A stretch of DNA of 64,000 nt from Ctenosaura bakeri (GCA_948474755.1 CAOLHI010001010.1:372001-436000), one strand, 5' to 3'. Counted from the first letter of the stretch, positions 14,201-26,339 are shown. Notes: a model not told the origin generated them from the letters alone. A program made the numbers and translations.

Positions 14201-17200
14201 GTTATTTTTTAATTAAACTTTCAATAAAAATTACTAAAAAAAAAAGATGCCTTAGAGCTTTCATTTCCATTATTATGCTTCTTGGAAAAAATACAGTGGT
14301 CACTGTATACTGCAGTATATTATGTATCTAGAATTTCCTGCTGAGGAAAGCCATGCTGGCTCCCTGTCCTGTTGTCCTTCTATCAGCAGACAAAGACCTT
14401 TTTATCCAGGTAGACTTTTCACAAATGGCTATTTGCTGAGAAAGACGGTTCTTACCAAGCAGGTGCTATATTTTATTTACTGGTGATTGAAAATGGAAAA
14501 AAATCAAAGTTTTAAGTGTGTTTTAATATTTGCACTTGTTTTGTGTTTAATTATATTTTTATTTAATTTCACTGTAAGCCATAAGACAGAATAGAAATCC
14601 AATCAACAGATAAATGTACATTATTTTGATTTTTTTTCCTCCCCTGTGTTCTCTAGGTGACTGAACAGGACAAAGAATTGCACAGAGTCACTCTTGAAGT
14701 TCTTCGAGCTGATTGCAAGAGGCCAAAATGTAAGTATGATCAGGTTCCTATTCATAAACATAGGCAAGTGCCTTTCTTGCTCATGTTGTTAAATAAAACT
14801 CCTTGTATAATTAATACACCAAAGCAAAATAACTGCCAAGAAAAAAGTAGAAATAGCCCAGTAACTATAGCATGCAGATGTGGGTATGCATGTCACCCAC
14901 ATTATTGTAATGTTATATGCAGTTTAGAAATAATTGCCCCTCCCTTTTTTTTGGATTGCATCTCCCAGAATCCCTAAGCAATGGGGATCCTGGAACTTGT
15001 GGTTTAAACAAAAAAGGTTGCAAGGTTACCCCATTTCTTCTTGGTTTCTACAATGAAATAAGACTGCACTTGGTTCTTAGTGATTCTTGTTTTGAATTGG
15101 GCAATATGTATTCTGCCAAAATTTGTCTGCTAATTAGGGGGAAGTTCCTTCCATTCTGAAATCTGCAAGGGGGAAATGAGCAACAAAAGATTGTAGTGGC
15201 ATATTTGTGAGCCACCACCCAAACAAGTTGTTCCAAAGTACTGAAAACCATATTTCCAATGTTTACCATCTGTCTGTATGGCCAGGTTCTTAACTGCTTG
15301 TGAATCCATTCTCATGTTTCTTTGTGGCTTTTTAAATTGGCCTTGTTCTCTTTTGGTCCCCACTGATTTCCTCAGCTGTCTACTGACTCTCTATACAGCT
15401 GCAGCCCCAGTCCTTGGAACTTGACAGATAGGAGTTTGACTAACAGGCAAGGCCAAGAGGTGTTTTGCATAGGTTTGGTGGAACAAAGGCCATAAAGTGA
15501 GGTTGTGTTGATTGGGTTAAATTCCCCCAGGTCCAGAGAATCTTTTGGGAGAGTTTGTTGGGTTAAGGCTGTTTGTTTGTGTGAGCTGGGAGAAGGCTTG
15601 CTTGTGTGCTTCTTAGTACATGTGAAAGGGATCTAGCAGTCTTAGTAGACCCCAAGCTGAACATGAGTCAACAGTGTGATGTGGCAGGCCAAAAAACCCC
15701 CCAAAATGATTCTAGGCTGCAACAATCAGTATAGCATCTAGATTGAGGGAAGTAATAGTACCACTCTATTCTGCTTTGGTCAAACCTCACCTGGAATTCT
15801 GTGTCCAGTTCTGGGCACCATAATTCAGGAAGGATATCAACAAGCCATGGAAGACAAGTAAAATGGTAAAAGACCTGGAAACCATGCCCTCTGAGGAGCA
15901 GCTTAGGGATCTGGGGATGTTTAGCCTGGAGAAATGAAGGTTAAAGGATTACATGATAGCCATCTCTAAATATTTGAATGTATGTCATATGAAAGATGGG
16001 GCAAGCTTGTTTTCTGCTGCTCTAGATGCTAAGACATGGAGTGATCAATTCAAACTATATGAAAAGAGATTACACCTAAATGTTAGGAAGAATTCCCTGA
16101 TGGTATTTCCTGACAGCTCTGTTCAACAGTGGAATACACTGCCTCAGAGTGTGGTGGAGTCTTGTTATTTGGAGTTTTTTAAAACAGGTTGGGTGGCCAT
16201 CTGTGGGGTGTGCTTTGTTTGTGTATTTCTACATGGCAGAGGCTTAGACTGGATGGCCTTTGTGGTCGCAACTCCATGATACCACCCTATTTCTGCATAC
16301 CATAATAGGCAAAATGACATTTCCATGAAAGAACAACAGGATATGGATGAATGGCAGTGAGCACCATCCTAATCATTACGTAGTATAGGGCTGGGCAACA
16401 GTCAGAGATTAGTGTGCTGCCTTGACTCTCAGCCAGACTCTTGAATGACTGCACTTTCCCACTGTGCACCCAGCTTTTTTTTTCTTTTGGGGGAAAAGAA
16501 TCCAAAATATCCCTGTGCTTTCTCGGGAACATTGACCTTGTTTAAATTAGGAAGTAACCAGGAAGTCTGATTTACCTCTATGTTCTTAAAAAGGTTTGTG
16601 ATGGGACCCTTATCTGGACTAGACCTGCAGGACCCTTGAGCTCCTATCACATACCTAGATCTCCTCAGATCTAGTATGCAGGCCTCAGTGTGATCGGACA
16701 AATAGCTGTGTTGATCAGTGGATTCAATGTTGTAAAATTGTGAGAGAAGTTTACCTTGTCAATTATTAATCTAAAACATCCAAGCAGAGATGTAGAAAGT
16801 AAAACCAGTATAACAGTAAAATAAACTTCTATCCTTGTTCTGTTACTATGTGAAATACACAGGAATCTCAGTTTCAAACAAACAAACATCTCTGCCTGAA
16901 CTCTCCTCACATTCTCAGATTCCCAAAACCCTATTCAGATCTCTTCCATTCCCTCTCCCTAACTGGCCCAACCTTTATTTGTGACTGCCCTTTTCAGCAA
17001 TTTAGCAGACTATATTACATCCTTTGCCTTGTAGTCCCCAAACCCACAGGATTCCATGGGCTGTGACTGGCAGGGTCTACGCAGGTTTGCCCAGCTTTTT
17101 GCTTCACAGTCTCCTTGTAAAGCAAACAGCAGTTCTCTCAGGGGTAAAGGTCAAAGATTTTTAATTTAAGAACTCCCAACTTTTTCACAAATGGTGAGGA

Positions 17201-17802
17201 GCAGTCCAGTTCATCCAAAAAATCCTCTGACTGGTTAGCATCAAGAATTGAGGACTGTAGCAGATCAGGGTACACAGAAGGTTAAAGTATTGAGTGTTAT
17301 AGGGAATGTTTTATTTTTCATCAAATTAAAAAAAATCAAAACAACACTTTGATGCAGGGCAAGGGGATGGCTTTGCTCTTTTTTTTTCTTTCTTTTTTTT
17401 TTTGGTGTCTTCAAAAAAGAGTACATCATTTCTCTTGTGGCAAAGCGAGCCATCACCCAATACTGAGCAAAATAAAATTAATAATAATACTTAAAAGAAT
17501 TTTCCAAATTTCTCAGTCAGAGGGACTGTTTTTGAACATATTCAAATGTTTAAATGCATGTGCATAGTCACATATACATAACAGATGGATGGATAGAGTA
17601 TTTTTCCATCCATTTACCTTTCCATGTTTACTTTGTGCTTATAGATGCTGAAAAGGGCTGCCATCTCCGTCACATCCTGAGTTGTATACAGCAGAGCTAC
17701 AGTCCTTATGTCACCGAAGCTACGATCCGTTGCCTCCTGGACTGGTTGGAGACCAACAGTGATGTTGTTACTACCATGGAAGAATATTACACTGTATTTT
17801 AA
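2092..17802 (+). CDS. STN1: STN1 (CST complex subunit), last six coding exons, 5'-truncated by window edge
   Basis: STN1 pairs with CTC1 and TEN1 in the CST complex, which binds single-stranded DNA at telomeres and stalled forks and guides DNA polymerase alpha-primase in C-strand fill-in. The six exons join in phase (joins at 2262/3974, 4085/5703, 5871/13076, 13198/14657, 14729/17645) to give about 267 residues, equivalent to roughly residue 98 to the end of the 368-residue human protein. Seen in order: the last OB-fold strands (IEIGD-like '[14 protein letters not shown]'), 'QIARMLELP', the first winged-helix region ('[14 protein letters not shown]', then '[14 protein letters not shown]'-type helix and '[13 protein letters not shown]'), and the second winged helix ending '[10 protein letters not shown]'. 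All introns are GT-AG with good pyrimidine tracts. The start codon and N-terminal OB-fold exons were looked for upstream in 1-2091 and not found, so they lie outside the window. No frameshift or internal stop is seen. Confidence 0.96.
2467..3708. mobile_element. Tigger/pogo-like non-autonomous element, 1.24 kb
   Basis: Flanked by TA at 2465-2466 and 3709-3710. The terminal inverted repeats begin CAGTTCTCCCTCCACATTCG on the left and, read inward from the right, CAGTAGGCCCTTCACATTTG. The TA target and CAGT..CCTCC ends fit the Tc1/mariner superfamily, Tigger-like branch. The interior is GC-rich tandem repeat with no transposase. Open frames of up to about 200 codons here are by-products of the tandem array. 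It sits in the STN1 intron between the first two exons of the window. Confidence 0.75.
2849..3345. repeat. 82-bp minisatellite inside the Tigger-like element
   Basis: The unit word 'aagcatgcgagg' (with variants) recurs at 2863, 2947, 3029, 3111, 3193 and 3275: one 84-bp step and then four exact 82-bp steps. Each unit also carries 'tctcacactccttgctcttc' or a variant. More decayed, irregular units extend to about 2600 on the left and 3420 on the right. Confidence 0.85.
3974..4085 (+). CDS. STN1: STN1 coding exon (OB fold to linker)
   Basis: 112 nt. The acceptor 'gatttcttttcag' ends at 3973 and the donor is gtcagt at 4086, slightly off consensus. It completes the Tyr codon begun at 2262 and encodes '[19 protein letters not shown]' followed by '[18 protein letters not shown]', aligned with human '[17 protein letters not shown]'. 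It ends with two bases of a Ser or Arg codon that is completed at 5703 as Ser. Confidence 0.95.
5703..5871 (+). CDS. STN1: STN1 coding exon (linker and start of first winged helix)
   Basis: 169 nt. The acceptor 'ttcttttgacag' ends at 5702 and the donor gtgagt starts at 5872. It encodes '[20 protein letters not shown]' and '[14 protein letters not shown]', matching the human segment with 'LLSEKAKEFLMENRVQSFYQ'. It leaves in phase 0. The first residues ('[12 protein letters not shown]') and last residues ('[11 protein letters not shown]') are poorly conserved, as expected for linker sequence. Confidence 0.94.
7801..7952. mobile_element. Short mariner-like MITE, 152 bp
   Basis: Flanked by TA at 7799-7800 and 7953-7954. 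The ends are CTGTATTTGCCAGCATGTAA and, at the right, 'acaccagcaaatacag'. The middle repeats 'ccagcatataaga' units. It shares the GTATTT..CAGC.TATAAG end pattern with the large element at 59864-61092. Confidence 0.7.
8009..8330. mobile_element. Tigger-like MITE, 322 bp
   Basis: Flanked by TA at 8007-8008 and 8331-8332. It begins CAGTACAACCTCCGTATCCA and ends GGATTATGGGGGTCATACTG, which are inverted relatives. The GC-rich core carries an internal duplication around 'gaggtgggaaaacagtgggg' (about 8128 and 8260). Open frames through it on both strands are not genes. Confidence 0.75.
12183..12205. repeat. (AC)n microsatellite
   Basis: About 11 uninterrupted AC dinucleotides. Confidence 0.9.
13076..13198 (+). 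CDS. STN1: STN1 coding exon (first winged helix)
   Basis: 123 nt, phase 0 at both ends. The acceptor 'ccccttccgccactcag' ends at 13075 and the donor gtaagt starts at 13199. It encodes '[17 protein letters not shown]' and 'NPNDVYY', aligned with human 'IFKNAIQLLQEKGLVFQK' and 'NLYYV'. A 22-bp tandem repeat begins nine bases after the donor (13208-13270). Confidence 0.94.
13208..13270. repeat. 22-bp tandem repeat next to an STN1 splice donor
   Basis: Units start at 13208, 13230 and 13252, each reading cat(a/g)ctgtagaaacagttta with few changes. The last unit is partial. The array starts nine bases after the exon ending at 13198. Confidence 0.85.
14657..14729 (+). CDS. STN1: STN1 coding exon (between the winged helices)
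   Basis: 73 nt. The acceptor 'cctcccctgtgttctctag' ends at 14656 and the donor gtaagt starts at 14730. It encodes '[20 protein letters not shown]' and 'KRPK', matching human 'VTREDKDLHRKIHRIIQQDC'. It leaves with one base (T) of a Tyr codon finished at 17645. Confidence 0.94.
15616..16285 (+). mobile_element. CR1 LINE 3' fragment
   Basis: Decayed C-terminal reverse-transcriptase coding region. It is recognisable from 'tctgtgtccagttctgggca' (CVQFW-type residues) and 'cctggaaaccatgccct', then 'gttaggaagaattccctga', ending 'gcaactccatgatac'. Stops and frameshifts are present. It lies in the last STN1 intron of the window. Confidence 0.8.
17645..17802 (+). CDS. STN1: STN1 last coding exon (second winged helix, stop codon)
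   Basis: 158 nt including TAA at 17800-17802. The acceptor 'tactttgtgcttatag' ends at 17644. It encodes '[18 protein letters not shown]' through '[19 protein letters not shown]' and ends TVF. Human ends 'SDIVSTMEHYYTAF', so the C terminus is complete and the same length. This second winged helix belongs to the C-terminal half of STN1, which contacts CTC1 and polymerase alpha. Confidence 0.96.
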
Positions 17803-18145
17803 ATTTGAAGGGATGCCGTGATTCTTTAGAGCCAAAGTTCAAACAGCAGGCATAAACAGAAATAATTTCTAATCCACAAAGGACTTTACTGTGATCCTAC
17901 TGAATCTTTCCTCAATTAGAAGATAGAGTGTAATGAAATTCCTATCTATTAATCTTACTGATGGTTTCAGAAGATATTGCTGCTCATTGAAGAACTTAGT
18001 ATCTGTTCTAGATACTAAACACAAGGACCTTTTTAAACATACAGAGCTATCATGTTGTAATGCCCTCTTGTGGCTGTACACAAGACAAAACAACAAACTG
18101 TGCTTTCAGACCGTGTAGTTCAATAAACAATACCTGCCTAAAGAA
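17803..18145 (+). other. STN1: STN1 3' UTR
   Basis: Non-coding sequence from the stop codon to just past a canonical AATAAA at 18122-18127. The first clear MITE copy starts right after it. The 3' end near 18140-18150 is inferred. A later AATAAA near 18836 could serve a longer transcript. Confidence 0.6.
18122..18127 (+). terminator. STN1: Candidate STN1 poly(A) signal
   Basis: AATAAA 320 bases after the STN1 stop codon, the first canonical signal after the stop. Cleavage would be expected 10-30 bases downstream. Confidence 0.6.
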
Positions 18146-18275
18146 CTGGTGGGTAATCTATTGCCCTCCCAGTGCCTTGGACTACAACCCCATAATCTCT
18201 GGCTCTTGACTGTGATGCCTGAGGCTTATGGAAATTGTAGTCCAAACATCAGGAGAGTACCCAGTTGCCTACTAT
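18145..18275. mobile_element. Palindromic 'ggactacaactcccat' MITE copy
   Basis: Carries 'ttggactacaaccccataat' on the left arm and 'gaaattgtagtccaaacatc' on the right, roughly inverted. This is a common amniote, especially squamate, DNA-transposon-derived repeat, probably hAT-like. It begins right at the presumed STN1 3' end. Confidence 0.6.
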
Positions 18276-19659
18276 TGACTTAAGGTGTATTGGATTCTGC
18301 TTTCTTAGACTTTTGCATGGTCTTTGGGTCTTTCAACTCTCTGACTGTCAAATTGAACAGGGTTTTGTTTATGTTACATAAATAACCTTATGCATACTAT
18401 TCATCAGTCATCTGCAAGCTCTGGGAATTACATAGGTCCACCTCAAAAAAGATACAGAAGTGTTTTTAATTAGATGCAAAGTGTCACGTCCCATACACTT
18501 GTTAATAACGTCTTTTGTATGTCGCATAATAAGCTTGTATGCTCATTCCTGTTGCCCCATTCAAGGAAAGTTATTGACCTATTTCCTACATAAAATTGTC
18601 TTACTTCTAACAGGAACTGAGGCTTCTGTTCCCACAATTATAACGTGAAATACTTAAATTTTTGTGTATTTTTGGAGTCATCCTTTGGTATATGGCAGGT
18701 GATGTAGATTCTCTACCCTTGTTTAACCTTGTTTTGGTGAAATATTTTACTAGTTTTCCTGATGTGCTTGAGCTTTTCTCTTAATTTGGGATCAAATGAC
18801 TATTCATACTCGTCAGAAGAGATGACTTTCTATTTCAATAAATACTGAATGTTGTTCCATATTTCAATTGCCTTTTTTGCCTTATTTATTTTTAGAAAAT
18901 GGTTTTGGCATTACTACACAGGTGAAAGCAAAGAAACTGTCCCAAGAATGTATTTTCTCTGAGGTTTCTGGAAAAGCGAGACAAGTATATCACATTCTTG
19001 TCTAGAGTCATTAAAAAAAACCTGGTACATTTGGATTTCACCATAATTGAATGTTGCAGAGTTGGTTCTACAATGATGGAATTGCATTGGGCTGGCTCCA
19101 GCAGTAAAGAAAGTCTCTGTGCTTTTGCATATATGCAGGCATTATTCAAACAGAAAGGTAACCGCTGGCTCACCCTGGCTGCTGTTTTTGATCTGGGTTT
19201 AACTGAAGCACCTGACCTTGCTAGTGTGTCTAGCAGGGCTAAAACCTGTACTAAATTCCAAGCTGAGGGCGGTCAGATGTAAGTAATCAGTATGCCATAA
19301 ACTGGACCAGATAGTTTGTTGCTCCTCTCCAAATTCCAGCTCAGCTGACTAAGTTGCCAAGTAGTGAGACAAGCATCTGAACTAGAGACTGTCACAAGAA
19401 AAGAAGCCTGTTTTTCCCCAGAGGTGTTTCCTAATCTGTGAGTCTTACAAGTGTTTCCGAAGTAACGTGTAATTTGTAAAAACCTGGCTAAAATAGAAGA
19501 AAGAAGGGCAATGGGTCTAGTTAAATCTTGCTCCTTTTGATAACAAGGGGAGAAGATCCAAAAGGCTGATCCATTGCCAGTTGAGCACTACTTCTAGAAC
19601 TAGCACTAAAAAAATTAATAATTCTGTAGTGAAAACATGTACAGAAAACTGTAAACATT

Positions 19660-20190
19660 GCTGTGATTAAGTTCTGGAGGTGTGGCTATCTGAAATGCTA
19701 AGCCAACCTGGAAGCAGACTTCTAGGCAACAAGAATAGCTCCTGAGGAGAAAAACCCAGCCCACTAGTGTCTGGGAGGGGCTGGTGGATGAGAGGAAAAG
19801 TTACATAAATGGTTGACACTGGATCCTTCAGTGAGATTCTAGCAAATTACATTTAACCAGAGAGAGAGTGTGACTTTGTCACGAGGGTTAACTCTCAGTG
19901 GAAGCCTAGTGAGAGGAAGAAGAATAACTGAACCTTAATAGAATCTGGTCAGAGAGTGATACCTAGATTGGAGGTTGAGCCTTTGGTGGGAGTGTAGCCA
20001 AAGGGGCTGTTTATGATATTTGTCCTTCCTATGTGAGCCTAAAGATAAAAGCAAACTGTCTAAAAAATATACTAAAGAATGTATCAACCTTGAACTGCTT
20101 TTGAAATCTGAAATGCTACTTTCTTCTGATTGTTATCTTAATAAATGTTACCATTCATTTTTCTAAATACTGACTTGGCTGAGTTGGATA
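19660..20190 (+). mobile_element. Possible LTR fragment
   Basis: Pieces resemble a retroelement LTR: a GAGA-rich 5' half, 'cttaataaatgttaccattc' as a poly(A) signal context and a following 'tgacttggctgagttgg'. No clean TG..CA ends or target duplication were found, so this is weak. Confidence 0.3.
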
Positions 20191-20989
20191 CAGTATATAA
20201 GGTAACATAGAAAACATGCTACCATAAAGTTATTCAGTAGTTCTAAACAAACATTGAAAATCCTTTCCCTTTTGCACAAAGATGGTGTTATAAGGAGGGA
20301 GGCAGAACTGTGTGGTAAAGACAGGGCACTGTATCAGATTGGGTACTGCCACACCAATCTGAAAGAAGAACCTCTCACAATACTTCAGTCCCATTGTGAT
20401 TAATGTCTTCATTTAAAAAAACCCAAAAATCACTCAAACAGATTCTGAGCCTTGTCTTTCTCCACTCTCCACCCCCTATTCCATAATGCTGTTGGAATGC
20501 CTTGTGATCTACAAATGTCCTTGTTTAGCACAGCCATCTTCATGGCAGGCCTCCAGCCGATAAGAGCCCTCCTCCAGCGATACTGTCTGTCAAGAACCTC
20601 TTCTCTGCTCCATTGTTTCACAGTTTTGGCATAGGAGTATTGTGTATGTCATTCCAGCTGTCGTGTGGACGTATTTGTGAATGCATGACTTTTGCTGTCC
20701 ATATGTGTGAAGTGAACAAAGCCAGATCTGCTGTCATTGTGCTGTATTGCCAGTCTGTTTCTTCTTCCAAATATTTCAGCCTTCTGGGATTAGCTTTTGA
20801 AGAAGTAGGCAGGGAATGGAGGATTTTTAAATGTCTCACTTTCCTTTTCTAATGTCAGTCTTGTTTACAGAAACATCCTGGTTAGGGATTTTTTTTTTTC
20901 CTACTGTGAAAATATAAAACTTTCCTCTGTTCTATTAACTTTGTTAACTTACTGAAATAAGAACATGTCCTTTTACATCAGGGCAGAAA

Positions 20990-21075
20990 CTCTGTCCTTC
21001 TAGATATTTTGGACTACAGCTATTATAGGTGCATGCCACTGGCCATGCCATCTAGGGTTTGGGGAACTGAAGCAT
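20990..21075. mobile_element. Partial 'ttttggactacagct' MITE copy
   Basis: Contains 'ccttctagatattttggact' and then 'gccactggccatgccatcta'. It is a degraded relative of the copy at 18145. Confidence 0.45.
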
Positions 21076-24000
21076 CTTAAAAGGCCAAAGCTTTCACACT
21101 CCTACCTTACATGTCAGCAACATAAATTTGTTTTCTCAATTTTCTCTCTTAAAATGTTTTTCCAGTAAGGCTGTTTTATTCAATAGAACAGATACATTGT
21201 TTCATGCCTCCATTGATATAAGAATAGAAACATTAATCTGTTGATCTGATGTATCTATCTTGTGCTGATCTAATATGCAACAAAACGCTATATGCCAATA
21301 TGTATCTGACCACAGTGTGGTGCTGTTGATACAAACTTAACAACAGCTGGGACTTGCAACAGTATTTCATGAACAGATTTCTTTATGTATTGGGAAAAAA
21401 AATAACATATTTAAATAGAAAATTTTATGTTATAGTCCAGAGAAGGAGAGCTTGGTAGGGTGAAACAAATCTGTTAAGTTATTAAGTAGAAGAACCAAAT
21501 GGAACTAGTAAATGTGCTGTTAGTAAGCCATATCTGAATTAAAAGCAAATCTATATGTTCTTCAAAATGCAGACTCACAATTATTATCAACTGTATAATG
21601 TAGAATTGGCAGTTAAATTCTGGTAAAGCAAAGCAGCTCAGTCAAGTTTAAAGACACAGGAAGTTTAAACTTGAAACTAACGAGTTACAATCACATCAGT
21701 TATCTTTATCCTGTTACTTGGAGAGCTAGCAAGAGCAGAATGAGATACATGTCAAAAGTAACATGATGAACAGAATTATGCCTTTTTAAACAAGTCCTGT
21801 TTCCTATATACTTTGAGAATTTTAGAGGCATTCTGAGTGGAATTTTTCACATTCTATGCCATTCTTTGTAAGTTAAAAATGTTGCAATGTTACATACAGG
21901 ACACATTGTAATGCATGACTTTAAAAAGTAACTTCCCACACTCTGGCTAGGTTAAATCTAGAAGTAAATGATAAATGGGGCTCAGCATTCCAAGAACAAC
22001 AATATGCAGATATAGGGAGGAAGAGAAAGTAACATCTAATAAAGTAGCTGAAACAGCTGAAGGCTGGAAGTCCGAGGACATCAACACTACACTTCTGTAT
22101 CACTTTTGATATCATACTGTAAACCAGCCTCAGCATGTAGGGCAGATGCAAATTATACAGCATATTTTCAAAAAGTCTGACAAAAGCTTTCAACTATAGT
22201 CCTCTTGTTGAAATTTTGAGGGCGAGTATTGATAAAGTGTACTTTTTCTCTGCCAGTGGCATGCCATGTTCTTGTTTTCACATTACAAATGATTTCTTAT
22301 GACAAAGAACTGGTTAGACAATCCGTGGATAGTTTGTCTCTTAATCAGAACAGCAGTGAAACTAATCAGTCAAAATCTGTATTTCGGTCTTTTCTAGTTT
22401 TTCAGTTGTTCAACTGCTTGACTGAATTAATCTGGCTCCTTTTGTCTTAATGGAAGGGATCCCACCTTAACATCCTCTCTCTTTACAAAAAGGTGCTTGT
22501 ACACATTAGCTATTAAAATGTTATTCTAACAAATTTCATGGAGAAGGGGTTAGACTAGAATTTTATGGAACTTTCTGTATGCACTTATTTTTCTGAGTGC
22601 GTGGGGAGGCATTTACTATATAGCAAGCAGCCCATAGACTAAAATGGCATTGTTCAAGAAGAGTTTTAGCATGATTCTGCTGAGTTTGTGCACTTCAATT
22701 TGATGAAATTTTCAGTTTTTATAAATTTTTGCTAGTTCTTTGTGAACTTGAAGTTAATTTTTTGCATATTTAGCATCCGTCATCTTATCAGCTTACCCAG
22801 AGAAATGCTACGATATCAAAGCAATGGATTAAAATGAGGAGTGGGGAAATGGAATTTTTATTTCTGTCAGAATTATCTTGCCGTTAATAGAGAGCAGTCT
22901 ATCAAGGCTATATGTTGTGCTGCATCTTATATTACACAACAGAGTCTAAGCCCTAAATGTTTCTGTCTCCAATACAGGCTAACTAGATTAGTATCCTTAT
23001 ATTGTGGAGGTAGGACACGGGATGATATTTGCTGGTCAGAGTGTGAATGTATACTCTACTCAGTGTGGCCAAGTTTCACACACATGTTTAGCAGCAACAA
23101 TGGTACTGGACCCATATGTAAATAAGCAGGCCATCTTTGTCCATTTTCTACAAATTTCCAAAGAAATAAAAGGATGTATAAAATATACAGACCAAATGCT
23201 GAGTCTGCGATATTAAGACTTCAAAATGTCTTAACAAAAATAGTGTTAATGAGAGCAAATTAGAACTCCCAGTGGGAGTACATGGTGGATATTCTCAAAG
23301 GGCCCTGTTTTAATGGAGAAGTTGCTGTATTGTAAATAAAAAAATGGGTGTTTCCCATGCCATTGCCACATCAGCAGGAGGAGAGGTGCACAGCAACAGT
23401 GTTGCCCCAAACCCCAGCAGTTGTCCATTCTTGATGTACATAAGAAGTCTTCAGAAAGTCCTGAAATGGCTTCTCTGAAACTGGCATAGTGTAGACCTAC
23501 CTGACCTTGTTTGTTTTTCCCTTGACTATTTCCTGATCAAATTCTCAATTTACAAGTCAAGAAGCTTAAGACTGCTAGCACTGCAAAGACCTCCCAAAAT
23601 ACAGCCAAGATGAGAAGCCAGCTGACAAATGAAGCCTTTCTGACAGGCAGACACATAAAGATGCTTGTCATCTGTATAGCCTAGGATAAATCAACATATT
23701 CTTTTCTCCGGGTGCATTCATTTACAAATGTGTTATTTTAACTCCACCTTGATAAAATAAGCAGTTTCTCCCTAGAACTGAGTGGTTAATTGAGACGTAC
23801 ACATTCAGGAGCATAGCTAACCCTTCTCTTCAGCTTTGGTCGCTGGATCGTTTTTCTCGCTTCCATTTCACTCAACAAGAAATTCAACCACGGTGTCTGG
23901 GGAAGAAGGAGGGGGTAGCCTATCACTAAACTTTAATTCTATTAAAACAAATGAGGGATTTTTTTTTCCTTGGGACATTTCCCTCCCTGTTTGTGAAATT

Positions 24001-24854
24001 AATATGGTAAGAGGCAGAAACCACAAATTATAGCTCTGCATGCCATGAAGGTAATCCTAGAGTGGCCAAGGCTAGTAAACTAATTCACTTACATGTGAGA
24101 ATTTAATCTGCACAGGATAAATGCAGATGTCTTTGACTGTAGTCCTGCATGCACTTATCTGAAAGGAAGTGCTATTTGCCTCAGTGGGGCTTCCTTCTGA
24201 GTACACATCTTCTGCAGTTTTCTAAATATCTAAAAATTCACCTGGTCCGGAGTGGGGTATGCTTTTGTGTTAGCAGTATTTCTTTGATGTTTTGTTTATA
24301 CCAGTGTTGGGCAACTGCAGAGAGTGTTGGAACCACTGTCTGCCCTTGAAATGGGCAGGCGAAATGTGAAAGAAAGGATAGCTGAAAACAAAACTGGAAA
24401 TACCTTCTGGTTTCCATTGTTGGCTAATTTTGGCAGCTGTTTTGGTTTGGGGTGTGCTTTTTTCAAAGGTTTTATATGTTCCATGATTAATCAGTTTGTG
24501 TACTTCTGCCCCCTCCTCAGTTGTGGAAGCAGCAGAAGTTTGACCATTTGGATGGCTGCAAAGAAGTCACTAGGCCTGCGGTTACACAGATGTTAACAGA
24601 GTGTTTTATTCTTTCTGACTCCTTGAGAACAATTTGGCTATAACTCCTGGTGAGAAGAATGTAACTGGAATTCTATAGAAGTTCATGTATTTGAAAAAGG
24701 AGGAATATCATATGCATTGTTCTCTCACAATGTTCACACCTCTCTCACACCCCATGGATTATGTGTGGCTTCCACATGGCTGATGCTGTTGACAATAATG
24801 GGAGTTGCATCCTCACGTCTGGAGGGCACAAAAGTTGGAGATGCTGGACTGGGG

Positions 24855-25065
24855 TTTGTTGTTGTGTGTCTTCTTTTCCAACTACTGGCGAATCTATCAT
24901 GGGGTTTTCTTGGCAAGATTTGTTCGGAGATGAGTTGCCCTTGCCTTCTCGGGCTGAGAGTGTGACTTGCCCAAGGTAACTCAGTGGGTTTCCATGCCTG
25001 AGCTGGGATTCAAGCTCTGATCTCCAGAGTTGTGGTCCAATGCTTAACTACATTGGCCATGTTGA
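24855..25065 (-). mobile_element. tRNA-derived squamate SINE with BovB-type tail
   Basis: On the minus strand the tRNA-like head ('gagttgtggtccaatgctta' in plus orientation) is followed by body words 'tgagtgtgacttgcccaagg' and 'ttttcttggcaagatttgtt'. The tail at the low-coordinate end is 'gtttgttgttgtgtgtcttc'. Confidence 0.7.
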
Positions 25066-25252
25066 ACTTGAGTATCAGACTATGATTGAGAAGCCTCTTA
25101 TTCAGATCGTTGCTCTTTCATGATGCTTACCGGATGACTGCAAGCTAGTCAGTACCTCTCAGCCTAACTTACCTGAGGAAGGAAAGCAAACTGCACAAAC
25201 ACTTTGAACTACTTGGAGGTGGAATATTGATGTTTTGAACAAATAAATGAAC

Positions 25253-25465
25253 CATAATGGTGTAGTCAGCTGAGTTTAGACTTGGAATCCAGGAAATCAC
25301 GGTTCATATCCCTGCTCAGCCATGGAAATCCTCCAGATGACCCTGGGCAAGTTACACTCTTTCAGCCTAAAGGAAGGGCACTGACAAACCTCCTTTGCAC
25401 ATATCTTACTTGTGATAAGTGCACCTTAGGGTTACTATGAGTTACAAACAAGTTGAATGCATACG
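25253..25465 (+). mobile_element. tRNA-derived squamate SINE
   Basis: Head around 'atggtgtagtcagctgagtt', B-box-like 'ggttcatatccctgc', body 'ctcagccatggaaatcctcc' and 'ccctgggcaagttacactct', tail 'gttacaaacaagttgaatgc'. Same family as 44078-44260. Confidence 0.7.
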
Positions 25466-25567
25466 ACAGTACAGCAAAATGAATAAATTGACAAGTCTTT
25501 TCCAGTGAGTTCACATACTTCATTAACCTGTAATGTACAGATATAAAATGGGCGACATCTGACTTGA

Positions 25568-26245
25568 TCACAGTACATGTGAAAAGGATCTAGGAGTCTT
25601 AGTAGACCACACTCCAAACATGACACAGCAGTGTGATGCAGCAGTTAAAAAAGCCAATGCAATTCTGAGCTGAATCAATAGGAGGATAGTGTCTAGGTCA
25701 AGGGAAGTGATGGCACTATTCTATTCTGCTTTGGCCAGACTGCACCTGGAATACTGTGTCCAGTTCTGGGCACCACAGTTCAGGAAGGATATTGACAAGC
25801 TGGATGTGTCCAGAGGAGGGAGACCAAAATGGTAAAAGGCCTGGAAACCATGCCCTATGAGGAGCAGCTTAGGAAGCTGAGTATACTTAGCCTGGAAAAG
25901 GTTAAGAGGCAACATGATAGTTATGTTTAAATACTTGAAGAGATGTCATATGGAGGATGGAGCAAGCTTGTTTTCCACTGCTCCAGAGACTAGGATACAG
26001 AGCAATGGTTTCAAACTTCAGGAAAAGAGATTCCATCTAAACACTAGGAAGAAATTCCTAATGGTAAGAACAGTTTGACAGTAGAATAAGCTGCCTCAGT
26101 GTGCAGTGGAATCTCCTCCTTTGCAGGTTTTTAAACAGAGGGAAGATGGCCATCTGTTAGGTATGCTTTGATTGTGTATTCCTGTATGGTGGGGCTTGGA
26201 CTTGATGGCCCTTGTGGTCTCTTCCAGCTCTATGATTCTGTCATC
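25568..26245 (+). mobile_element. CR1 LINE 3' fragment
   Basis: Best preserved of the CR1 tails: 'gaatactgtgtccagttctg', 'ggaaaccatgccctatgagg', 'ttcctgtatggtggggcttg', ending 'ctctatgattctgtcatc', the CR1-type 3' terminal repeat. No intact ORF. Confidence 0.85.
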
Positions 26246-26339
26246 TAGGCTAGGATTTCCTATTTTGAAATTAAATTAAATTAAAACAGAAATCTTACTG
26301 AAAGCAGTTGTTTCCAAATCAAGATTACATATGCTTAAT